This document shows positions 1 through 12,193 of a stretch of 25,000 bases of DNA, piece after piece (within the stretch, counting starts at the first letter, position 1; each line of letters starts with the position of its first letter). This DNA is from Chromera velia (lineage: Eukaryota > Sar > Chromeraceae), in the NCBI GenBank assembly GCA_018398765.1, contig JAHBMJ010000289.1:1-25000 (forward strand), in the 5' to 3' direction. Made by a program: the position numbers and the translations under genes. The notes under the pieces are model-generated. The model searched no databases and was not told the origin of the DNA. It saw only the letters and a list, made by a program, of their open reading frames with translations.

Positions 1-75
<75 letters not shown>

Positions 76-78
76 CAC

Positions 79-140
<62 letters not shown>
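1..140. repeat. (AC)n then (AG)n microsatellite
   Basis: An almost pure AC dinucleotide run (1-112, a few AT or GC interruptions) passes directly into an AG run (113-140). It lies in the presumed intron downstream of exon w35 of the giant gene. On the gene's strand it reads as CT then GT, so the CT part could serve as a polypyrimidine tract. Confidence 0.95.
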
Positions 141-143
<3 letters not shown>

Positions 144-350
144 CGAGAAAAACAAGTCGTCGACCCATTTCAGAAGAGCATGCTCCTTCCAGAGTGGATG
201 CAGAACGGAGGAAAAAGAGAGAACGAGAGGCAGCGAAAGAGAAGAGATGAAAAAAAAGGAGGAGGTAGTAAAATTGAAGATGAAAGGGGGATCTGAAAAT
301 GCGTACTGGAAGGCAGCAGAGAAGAAGACGACATGGCCAGACAGACTGAC

Positions 351-496
351 GAGAGCGTTCCACTGGCCAGTGCCTGATCGTGTTGTCGGGCCTTTTGGTT
401 CATGTCCCTCACGATGGCCCCTGCCATCACATAGGTGATCACCTTCTCGCCTCCATGACCCCGGAGGTTCTCTACTAGGTCCGTGATGAATGATCC
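351..496 (-). CDS. Giant gene exon w35 (module R20, middle; last exon in window)
   Basis: Phase 0 in, phase 2 out, from GSFITDLVENLRGHG to HDQALASGTLS. The acceptor is CACGCAG and the donor GTCAGT. R20 still lacks its closing strand and Cys, so the gene must continue left of position 1. Read-through would stop at 170 in low-complexity Ser/Leu sequence. Confidence 0.8.
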
Positions 497-1495
497 CTGC
501 GTGCGTGCGTGTGTTTGCATGCAGGTATACAGACCATCAGAGAAAAACCTTGAGTGATCAATAGTTTCCACACAGGGAGATGGGGTATGTATGCATGCGT
601 GGGTGAGAGAAAAAAAAACGTGAATTTCCACCAATGAGACATCGATGGTGCAAATTGCGCATGCAACTGAAGAATTAAGAAAAGAAGGATTCAAAAAGAG
701 AGTGGAACGAACGAACGAACCTGCACGACGGCTTCACAAGTAGTCCCTCCCTGCTCGTACAAAGAGAACTCAAACGAAGTCGCAAATTGTGCCCCCTTCT
801 GGTGTGCCGCGTCGAAACAGTCGGGGAGTTCTACAGCATCTTTCATCCTCACGCGGCACCCCTCTGCAGAAAGCAAGGACTCGATTTGATTTGAATGGAA
901 GGAGCAAAATTGCTATCTCTCTGTCTCTCGGTCTGTCTGAGGCTTACAAAAAAAGGTGCCGCATTTCCTCTGTGTCCTTCATTGCTGATTCTCAGTTCAC
1001 TAAAATATTTCACTGGTATATCGTGCACATTCATAAATTTCAAACGATTCACCCTTTCAAAAACCTTCTCTTGCACACGAAATTAGCAATTGCACCCTTC
1101 CCGACATTTGAAGAGCCTGTGAGCATTTACGCAGGACGGAACTGTCCCGTCGGAAAACACTGCGATAACTGAAACCTGCTGCAATACACTCAGAATTGCA
1201 CAAAACCCTGGTTTTCTATCTATCTGCAGCCTGACCGACCGCATGGCCTGCCGACGTCATTGCAGACGTCTCCGGGTTCCAGTGTGAAGACCTTCGTGTT
1301 CGTGCCTCCGGTTGTGAGGCCCTCCAGTTGGGCCTGCAGAATTTGAAAATTAAGGGAAGAAAGACGTCGCACTACACAGAGTGAATGCAGGTTCCAGCTA
1401 GAATCGTCATGCATGTGCAGATTCTGTCCTGCAGTTTCCGGACGAGAGGGAAAGCCCACGTCCGCAAATTGAATGTGTGTGTGCGTGCCTCTGTG

Positions 1496-1528
<33 letters not shown>

Positions 1529-4500
1529 TTAAGTGAGCTCGTCTCTATGCGCTCCCGTTGTGAGTCACCGATTCTCCGCCTCATTCACGGCTTCATTGCT
1601 GCTTTTTTCAGTCGGTCACACACTGTTCTACTCACCAACTGGCTGACGGACAGACCTGGAGAGTTCCCTCCTTGCTCTGCAGTTTCTGGAGTGCCTTGTC
1701 ACACCCATATCTGCACAACAACTCGTGCATGGACACAAAGAAGGGAGGGATCAGAACGTTCCTTCATGAATGTGAAGCGCTGAATGGGTGCGTAGGGGGT
1801 TGGAGAAAGATTTGCCAATACGTTGGGTTCGGTTGAAACTTTATGGCAAAGTGGGGAAAAGAGCGCTGGGCTGAGACGGCTGGATATTTAGCCGAAAAGA
1901 AAGAACACTTCTTCGGCAGAAACGGTGTTCTGTATTGTCATTGATCAAATCTGTCCGGATAAGCAGAAGGGTCGACTGACTTGTCTTTGTCGCATTTCAC
2001 TCCATCAATCAGATAGTCAGCGTCTCTTCCTTTCCGCATTTGTTCCTCGAACACCTCCCAACAGTTAGCCCTCGCACTCACAGTGAAGGTCAGCGTGAGG
2101 GTCGGCAAGGAGCCTTGGTTGGAGCCGCCAGAGGGCTGGCAGGGGGGGCAGGTAGGGGTGCTGAGGGTGCCTGCAATCTGACAGGGGTCTGCAGGCAGAC
2201 AGAAAAGAGAAAGAGAATTAAGCACATAATATGAATTGAAGCCAGGAAGTGTGAAAAGGATAGCATAGACAAAGTTGGAGCGGAAGGGCTCGAAAAGAAG
2301 GTGGCGGTCTATTGACTGTATTCGCCCAACATAAAGAGAAGAGAAAAAACCGGAATGCAAACTTTTGGGTTCTTGTGGATTTGTTGGAGGTCATTTCATC
2401 AGCACCTTAGCGTATGTAGGGTGCAAAGAGCCACACATACAAAGCAAAGCTTCCGTCTGTATCATGTCCGCATCCTCCTACTGACCGCAGGGTTCGAGGT
2501 CCATCTCATCCCGAAACTCGACTGATTTCTTCAGAGGGCCCGTGAAAGTGAACTCCTGGTCTTGAGCGAAATCCGTTGTTGCCCTCATGACTGCCTGGAC
2601 TTTTTCCAACAACGCCAGAGCGTTTTCCTTCTTCCACTCCGCTGGCTTACCCCCCATGTCCCCCATCTTCTGCAGACACGACTGGCCAGTACTGCCCATG
2701 TCCAGCACTGTCTTCACACACGAGGGCCCCCCGTCCTCTCCCTTGTTGGTCACCTTCACTTTCACTTCCGCATCCGCATCCGTTGTGGTGGGATCCCAAC
2801 AGGTCGGCAGATTCGCCACACTCTGCAAGAAAGAAATCACGAAAATATCTTTCTCTAATTAGTGCTATTGTAAGTAAAAGGGTGCTGCAAGAACAGCTCT
2901 ACATGGCACATATTGCTCCATGCAGATCGGAACAGACAATTGGGATGGACATCCCCTCAAAAGAATCTGAAGGATCCTCCCAGCCATCGACACTCTTGAG
3001 AAGCCCACACGAACGAGCGAGCAACAATGAAGAAACCGCAGAACTGACCGTGCAATCCACTACGCATTTTTGGCAATCCGCCAGTCCCAACTGCAGCATT
3101 GTGATGGTTTCCTTTTTGACGGGTAGCACTTTGACATCAACTGCATGATCGGAGTCTCGTGCGGGTGAGGGGACCTTCTGGAGCTCTGAGAGAATTTGGC
3201 CTTTCAATTCTTCCACAAAGTCCTTGTGGGGACTTTTGGTGACCTTCGTCTTCAAGTCAGAAGGCGCGCTGCCTGCACACTTTTTGATAATGTCGCTGAT
3301 ATCGATATCATCTCTCTCTACCATCTCCGAGCAGTATGCCGCGCCATCGTTCCCCTCCTTGAACTTGATGTTAAAGGAGAGCTCCGTGTTGTCGTCCGCA
3401 CGGATACAGGGGGAGCTGGGAGTGCAGGTCTCCACGTTGCAGTCAGCTGCAGTGAGTGGGTGAGACGGTGGCACGGAGGAAAATAATAAGGGGAGAGTAA
3501 AATGGAAATGGAACGACGTGGAGGACCCTCCAATTTCGGTTGGTCCACTTCAATGAGTTCACACAGAAGTGTCATCGGGAGACAAACAAAAAGACATAGA
3601 AATGCTGGTTGAAACAGAACGGGCGAAAGAGAACAAAGAAAATGCGAGACGGGCAAACAACAGCAACAAGAAGGAAACACAATTCGATTCGACTGACGGC
3701 AGTCCGAAAGTCCCGTCAGACCTCCCGCTTCTATCTCTGTGAGGATTTCTTTTCCCGTCAAGGGGAAGGGCCCCAGAGTCAACGTGACAGGCACAGTAGG
3801 TCTCGTGGCGTCTGCCTCAAGTTCCACAATCAGCCACCGTCCCAGGTGGGGGCTTGAGGTGGAGGGGTCGTTCAGAGCGCAACCATCGGGAAGGCTTGCC
3901 CCTCTCTGTTCCGACAGTTTCAGGAGGCACTCCTGCAGGCAAATAACAAAACAAACCGAGTTGTTGGCCAAAGAGAGAGAGAGAGAGCGAAGAAAGAAGA
4001 GAGGACCCATGAAGATGAGTCAAGCCGGTACGTAGTGTGGGGAACAAAGGCACAACAACCCAGACAGATGCTCACACACATGCTACACTCTGTGCATGCC
4101 CACAGACAGACAGACAGACCTGCAGGACGTTGCTGCCTTCATGTCCAAAGACACGGGCCCGGATGGCGTCCACTCCCTGTGTGCCCCTGAATATTGTCTC
4201 TGAGACGACGTCACTGCAAGGCCTCCCCCCGGCCTCCCCGGCCTTCAGCTGGATCTCCCAGGTCCCCGTTCCCCTCGCGTTCTCTCTGGTGGGCTTGCAG
4301 GGAGGAGGCAGGAACTTCACCTTCACCTCACACGCCTCTGCATGGATGCAGGAGTGTCAGTCACAATCAGAGTCAGAAAAGGTATTTATTTCTGGAGGGC
4401 AGTGGGAATTTTCCCAATTCTTCTGTTTCCTTGGTCTCCCCACATCTGTGTACGTATGTGAGTGTACACGTGTGTGCGACTGTGAAAATGTATGGACCTG

Positions 4501-6856
4501 TGTGGGTGTCTGTAAATGCGTATGTGCCCGACCATGTGTGTGCACGTCTTCTCAAAAGAGAGAAGTGGAAGAGAACGTACGAAGGCAGTTTGGAGCTGTC
4601 TCCGTGTGTCGATAATGGCCATAGGGGGCTCATGGTCAAAGCTCAGCGTTGAATACCCACACCTCTATATTCTTCATCATCCAATGATGCATGTACTGAA
4701 TTGAATATGATTTGTGCATGCGCAAAGCTAGGCCCCCCCCCATGCACTCACTGGCTGACCGCACGTCTGGAGGCTGTCTTCTCTGCAGAAGTACCCGACG
4801 TCCGTCTCTGAGAGAGACGGCTGCTCTCTCAGAGGCCCGAACCCATCTGCAGGTCTCCACCCTGCCCACTCGTCTGCTGCAGAGGCCCGGTGGACTGTCT
4901 GGCTGAGCCTGAGTCTGTAGGCGTCGGGAATCGTCGCCTCCATCTGGACTGCTTGCATGCAGGTGCGGTATTTGGTACCGTGCACCATCTCATACCTGCA
5001 TGATGCAAATGAGACAGAAGGGGGAATCGACTGTCTGTCTGATGGGAATACGCACACTGAAAAAACAGTCATGAGGTCCAAACAAGGTTTGTCCAAAAAC
5101 ACATAGAGAAAGACAAGAAGCAACACTGTCTGTCTCTCTATCTATCTTCGAATCACGTGCAGTTGATGCCCTGCAGTTCCCAAAGTCCAACCCCATGTTG
5201 GTGACCCGCTTGATATCTGACTGCCTCTTTGTCAAGCTGTCTGATTCAGAAGGGGGCTGAGAACACCTGCGCATTGATGCTGCGATGCTGATGAGATGAG
5301 ATGAGATCGGGTCTGACGGTTAGCGACTCTTTGACTGACTTCAATCTCACGGAGGAAGTGAGCATAGAGGTGATGGCGGATTTGCAGGTCTTGCAGTTGT
5401 CGTCTACTGCGACCTTGCAGAACACTGCAGACAAGATCGAAAGACAGACAGACAGACAGACAGGTATCTGAACGAAAGGGGAAAATTGTGCCGAGTGTTA
5501 CCGGGTGGCATGAATGAGTCGAGAAAACGCGTGTGAGATCATGACCGTATACCTCATTCGCTCTGAATATCTGCGAAGCATACTCATGCAGTACTCCCCT
5601 TCACAGGCCGTCTTTGTAGAACACGACACGAGACCTTCCCATGCAATCACACGCAAAGAAAAGATCCCTCCGCATGTGGTCATCCATTCCCTTCTCTTCG
5701 CAACGGGCGATTCTCCTCCCTGATTCATCAGGTTCATAGCAAGGATAGTTTTCTTCTTCTCTTTGGCTGACTGAAAAGCAGGGATGAGGGCCACTCTTCT
5801 CAAGAAAGTCCGGTGGACACACCGAAGCATCTCAAAATTTCTCTCTTAAAGGAGACGAAATCGCACAGACAGACAGAGGGACGGACCGCAGTCCCGAGGT
5901 TCGAGTGCTCTCACTTCCTGCAAGAGCTTTTCTCCCTTGTAGCTGTCCACCAGGTCGTCTTTCCCTGCCGTCTCCACGTTGGCAGCGTCCTCGACTACCA
6001 AACGGAGGAGCTCTACAGTCACGTCCTGTATCGTTTGGGGGATGTTGGTGATCCGAAATGTCTCCGGGATTTTCTCCCGTCTCTGCAAAAACGCATCCCG
6101 CACCTGCAGCACAAACAAAGAGAAGAGCGAGGGCGTCTATTCTGACAGCACGGGCGGGCCACAATCATCAGAAAGAAATCTGCACTCTAAAGAGAGGGAG
6201 GCGAAAAAAGTCTGCACACCATTCCCCTCTCCTTCTATTGCTCAACAGAATTGGTGATTAGCTGTGCATTCCCTTCTTCAGGTATTGAGAAAGAGCAACT
6301 TAACTCCCCCCAACACTTGTCGGCAGATGTCCTATACACGTTTTCTTGACTGTATGCCAGACAGCTGAGAGGGAAGAAGAACTTCGCTAAATGGACAGAC
6401 ATTCGAGGAGACGTGAAGAGGGAAAAGTGCGAACATGACGACATGCTGACCTTATCTCTCCACGGGTGGGGGGTCTCCGGGGTCTGTTCTATCTGGTCGA
6501 AGTTTCCTTGCAGGAGGTCTTTGCAAGATTTCCCCCCTGCCTGCCCTCCCTGCTTCTTTGCAATCATGCGCACTTTGTCTGGAGCAGCTCTGCCTGGAAT
6601 GCAGGGTGGCATTTCTGGAATTTCAATCTCAACCTTGCAGTCCCTGCACTCAGAGACGCCAAACAGATCCGCAAGCACGCTCTGTGTCAGTCCAGGCAGA
6701 GAGACGTCAATGGAGTGATCTTGGGGTGTGTCGCTTGAAGGGAAGGACGCCTGGGGCGGAGTGATCTTCTGCTTGAGCCCTGTGCCGACGTTCTGGGCAT
6801 CTGGGTCGCTGGCGTCGACCAACAGCTTCTTTACCCCTGACTCGGAGGCGCCACAT

Positions 6857-6893
<37 letters not shown>

Positions 6894-9800
6894 ATCACAC
6901 ACTGACTCTACAGGCAGACGGACATAAGCGCAAAAGACACCACAACTTATTCCCTGTAGTTGGTATAGGCAAAGCTCGCTTGTGTGGGTTGAATGGACGG
7001 ACGAATCTAAGTGGAAGGTTATGAAGGTGGACAGATGAGCAGGCAGGCAGGAAGAAAGACAAATGCACACGCAGACCTGAGGAGGAGTTTGTCGAGGCCC
7101 ATGGCCCCAACAACGGTCCCACAGGACTTCCCGCCCTTTGCCTCCGTTTTGAAGTTCACTTTCCAGTTGACTGTATTTCCACTCGCACTGGCACATAGGG
7201 GGGTCTGGAGGTTGCAGCTCACTATGAAGCAGTCAGCTGCATATACTTGCATCAACAGAAGCGATCAGGAGAATGGACCATTCTACGGACAGACAGACAG
7301 AAAGACAGACACACCCACAATATTAAGAAAAAACGCATGAATTTCAACATGTCGGGCTGTGTGGCATGACCGAGTTTCTTTGTGTCACGCAGTACTCCGA
7401 AAAAAGGAGACTGATCCTCGAGATAAATTTGCAATTGGTGTGAGATTCCAATTTAGCAGGGTTCTAAAGAAGGATGGAAGAGAGACAGGCAGAGGTTTGA
7501 TGACTGCGAAACCGCTAAAGGGGGTGACGCACCGCATGGTTGGACTGTCGAGAACAAGCTGGAGGTCTCCATCACCTGCTGCATCCTCCCCTGGTCTGTG
7601 ACTGCAATCTTCACGTCTACTTTCTTCGTTGTGGGGGTGCCTGCCGTGGGGGTCCAGTTGTCGTCTCTGATGCCGAAGAGGAGATCGCTGTCTTTGTGGA
7701 AATAGTCGGGGACTGGACTTGGCACGTTCTCACAGAGATCGGAAGGGGGGCTCGTGCTCGCACAGGAGGAGATGACTCCTTGGGGCACTAGACTGATCAG
7801 CTTGCGGGTTTCGTCGTCAATGAAACCGTTGTCGAAGCCTTCTGGAAGAGAGGGTTGTCTGTCCCAAGGGTTCCTTTCGAGAAGATTGAGCGTCTTCAGA
7901 CAGGACAGGCCGCCCTTCTGCTGTTCCGTGAGTTCCATCTCGAGTACCATGTCGGCTCTGAAGGAATCACTCCCGCTGAAGGACAGACAGTCTGGGGGCG
8001 TCTTCATCGTCAACTTGACTTTGCAGGGAACTGCATGCATGCAGGGGGTGTCCACGTGCGCAAATAAGAAAGTCAAACAAGGGCCTGGCGCACCTGGCAC
8101 AAATCTGTTCACACTGTATGGATTGAGGCATACGAAAAGGAAAATAAAAGAATCGAAAGAGCACTCAGGTGGATAGACAAGGAGAGAGAATCGCACGCAA
8201 GGTTCGAAAACGCATTCATCCACTGGAGAGGAAACCTTCGGAGTGTGACCGTAAAAACGGAAGAGACTGAAGATGATCTGGATGAACTGACCGCAAACGG
8301 GGATATCGGCTTTGCAGACAGTCTTGACGACTTCAGGAGGGAGAGAGAGACTGGTTCCAATTGCGTGTTGAGGAGTCCAACCCAAGAACGGGATCGGCAG
8401 GTTGTCCTGAAAAGCCTTCAAACCCTGCGCGCTGCATTTCTTCTCTTGCTGCCCGTTGTTGTCACGAGTTGCGTCGCAGGCAGGTGGTAGGACTTCCTTG
8501 CACGTTTTGTGTTTACTTTCCCCCCCGCCTTGGCCTGCCAGGTCTTTGACAAAGCCTGCTGAGGTATCAGACGCTTCCAACTGCACAGAAAATACACACA
8601 CGGACATTTTCACACTTGCCGGTAACAGAACCACTCTTATCTGCAAGTTTTGTGAAACGATTTGAATCCGATGCTGCAAACACCCGTATGAGCCGGCCTC
8701 AGTCTGGAGAAATGGTCCAGGAAAAACGGTGGCGATCGGCAGCAAGTTGACTGCACAAACAGACTTTGCTTCCACCTGTTGAGGAAATGGTCGGATTCCT
8801 GATCGACTTGCAGAAAGAAATGAAGGCACAAAATTTCCGAAGTGCCCATCACACATCACATCACATCACACCACAGCGTTGCCTTCTGTCTGCACGAACG
8901 CACCCGACAATTAAACCGACGCACCTTCAATGAAGACTCCCTGTCCTCCTCATTCATCATGCGCTTGCACCTCTTGCACTTCTCCCAAGGCTCCAGACCG
9001 CACTCCACTGCACACAGGCAATGAAGAGAGAAGACCTTACACGCGGGGACCAGAGTATTTGTAGAAAAATCTTGACTAGGAGAAAAAACGTCTCGTCTTG
9101 GATCTGTAAAAAACCCACAGAGACAAGACAGAAATGCCAAAGGAAAGCCATAGAGTGTTTGACCGACGAAGACGCCCAAAGCTTTCCTGTGCTTCTTTCT
9201 CTCTGCCTCTCTGTCTGCCAGTAGATTCATCTCATCTGTCTCCCTGCCTGCCGTCCTCTCTTTGTGCTAGTAAATTTGCCTAACTAAGGGAGAGAGAGAG
9301 ACTGACTGCATCGCCAGATGGACATCTTGTCGGCGAATCCGCTGATTTGGGAAATGGGGTCACTGTCCCATTTTTTGCTCTTCTTCTGAACCGCAGCTCC
9401 GAATGCAACTTCGGTAGGATAGTCAGGGGCTTCCTTGACTTTTTTGGCAATCTGTTTGGCCACCTCTAGGGATGCCTCTTGGCGTCTCTGTGCGGGCATC
9501 TGGAGGTGATCCATTCCCTTCGCTTCAGGCCTCTCATTCCGCAGTGACAGCGCGTCGTTGACAGAAGAGGACCAGGCCTGCAGGGCAATTCGATCATTGC
9601 ATTTCAAGGACACTGATTAGAAAAATGAATTTTGGGGTGACAGAAATAAATTGCATTTCAATGATGGAATGCACAACTCCTTCGGTACAAACGCTCGATC
9701 AAAGACAACCGAAGACGACCCGGCTCTCTCATCGATTTCATGAACCGGAATCAATTGACGAAAGACGCAAATGGATACTTCGACCTGTTGAATACTTGAA

Positions 9801-12148
9801 ACCAACTGAGACCAAGAGAAAGGTCACTTTTCTTGATGCCTCCTCTGGAGTTCCCTGATCGATCCACTTTATCTTTCATCTCGCGATACCTCTACTGCTT
9901 CCACCCCATGACACGATTTGATTGATTGTTCCTTCCCCCTTTTGACTGACTGACCCTGATTGTCTGGGGGTCCTCAATCATCTTGTCACACGCGAAGCCG
10001 CCGGTCTCGGGGCCCTGGAAGTTCACCGTGCCGTACACGGTCGTCTTGACAGGGTCAGGAAGCCAGCAGACAGGAACGAAAACGTCTGAGATGGTAGCAG
10101 AGCAGGGCTTGCAGAGGGGAAGGCCGAGAGCCTCCAGAATCTCCGGGGTCACGTCAGGGACGGCCCAGGGAATGCTCGCGTGGCTCATTACGGCGGTGGT
10201 CCTTGCAGGGACCGTGACGCTGGAGGAAGCGCTCTTAAACGCGCTCTTGAAAGGAGCAATCTGTAGAGAAACAAGGAGAGAGTGAGAAGGATGTGAGGGT
10301 AGCGCGACAGTTGGAGTCTGCCTGTGTTTCGACATGGAAATTCGCCTTCACGCGTTCCATAGGGGACATCGCTGGGTCTTTCTGGAGAACGAATATCGAA
10401 AGAGAGAGGAAGGAGAATGGCCAATCCAAGCAGGCATGGAAGGGATGTGCTTGGCCGATCCTCCTTCATTGCCTTCTTTCTCCAGTACTTTTTTCATTTA
10501 TGTATACAATCGTTCACTCCGTGGTTCAAACCACGTAATAATACATGCAAACATCGAATCTCGTGAACGGACTCACGATTGCGTTCGGAGGGTCGTGAGA
10601 GGGGAAGCAAATCTTGAAGATCTTGTCTTGCATCGATTGCTGGGTGACCGCAGTCGCGCATGCTGGTGCAGGCTCCGCTCGCTCGTCCAAAGAAATCTTC
10701 ACGCAACAAGAGGGCGGGTATATAGAGAGGAACGAGGGAGATCGGTATCGAAGAGAAGAGAAGAGAAGAGAAGAGCAGAAAAGAGAAGGACATAGCAAGA
10801 GAAGCCACAGAGTGTCGGCAAAGCAAATGAGTACGCCATTTTGGCCACAGTCAGTCGACTCTCTCTCTGGGTAGCTCTTCTTTTGATTCTTTTCTTCTTC
10901 CCTTCCCTTTTCTTGTCCCTAGCTTTATTTGCAGGAAGGCAGTAACCCTTCATTCCAGTCCACCCTGTGACCCCATGTCTTCCCTTCTCAACAGAGACTG
11001 CCCTATCTCGCTGTCCTCCTGTAATTTTGTTCTTTCTCGCTCGTTCTCACGTTCTCTCACCAATCTGTGTGAGCATCCGCCACAGTCTCTCTCTGGGACT
11101 TACCGTTGCCGTGACGGTGTCCTTCTCTCCCCTTCCATTGGGGTTCTTGATGCATTTGGGCTCCAGGGAACAGCTTGTGACAGAACACTCCTCTGCAGGC
11201 GGACGCAGAACAGAAGCAGCGTCAACGCACAAACAGGCACAAGTCCTTTTCAAAGCAAAGGGACACATTTGCAAGCAGGTGCGTGAGTAAATAATAGATT
11301 GTGCAAGAATGGGCAGTGCCTCACAAACGAGCTAGAGGAAAGAAGCTGGAAAGAACCAGTCCGATTTGGTGTTGCCCTGCTCCCACGACTTGGGTTGAGT
11401 TCAAATCGTACCGAGATAGAACCGTTCTCGTTTGTCCCCTCGAGGCCACTTGCAAAGGCGGGCGTCATTTTCTTCCCTTCGCTGTTTGAACATTCTTCTG
11501 TCCTTGGTTTCCTTTCCTTTTGTTTTGATGAACTGTCAAACATGGTTACTATGTTATTGAACGACTTCCTCACTGACTGACCACAAGTTGCGAGGCCAAG
11601 GCTTGCAATTGCACCGTTGTCTGTCACCTGGATCTGCTTGATGAGAATCTCTGCTGTCCCGGGGTCTCGAGGAGAGGGGGCACTCGTCAGGGGCTGGGTG
11701 GCCAATGCCTCCCTGCTGACGAGAAATTCCAACGACTGACTAGCTGAGAGGGCAGAGCTCGGAGAAGTGAGCTTGCAGCCGTCTCTAGATGCAGAGCCTG
11801 TCGCTGCGGCTTCGAAGCACCTTTTGAGGTATGCAGACTCAGGCTTGGAGGGGGAGATGGGGGTGTTGTCGAGAACTAGGGCGAGGGCCTTCAGGACCTT
11901 CATCGAGCTGGGCTTTAGAGTGCTGAGGCTGTCGTAGCACGTGGCGCCTGTTTTGTGTCCCCCCTTAGTGATTTTGATCTTGAAATCGAGAAAGACAGGG
12001 CCTTCTACGGGAAGACAGGGAGCAGGGTCGAGGGAAAACTCCATCTCGCAGGGATCTGCACACACAACCACATAAACACAGGCTCATGTACAGACAGCCC
12101 TGCAAACGTTACGGGCGACACAGGGAGAGAAAGAGAAAGAGAGAGATA

Positions 12149-12193
<45 letters not shown>

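Noticed and set aside
170-350. Read-through of exon w35 to a stop at 170
   Set aside because: It would end the protein in Ser/Leu/Phe low-complexity sequence with module R20 unfinished, and a strong GTCAGT donor lies at 345-350.
5152-5262. Possible exon PPSESDSLTKRQ to GLDFGNC on the minus strand between w25 and w26
   Set aside because: It would need an intron of about 60-75 bp and leaves no phase-2 donor for w26. Joining w25 to w26 directly completes the strand and Cys of R15.
10320-10381. Possible exon KDPAMSPMERVKANFHVE on the minus strand between w16 and w17
   Set aside because: It resembles a module strand, but no in-phase donor with G at +5 follows and w16 joins w17 directly in phase 0, giving a complete R9.
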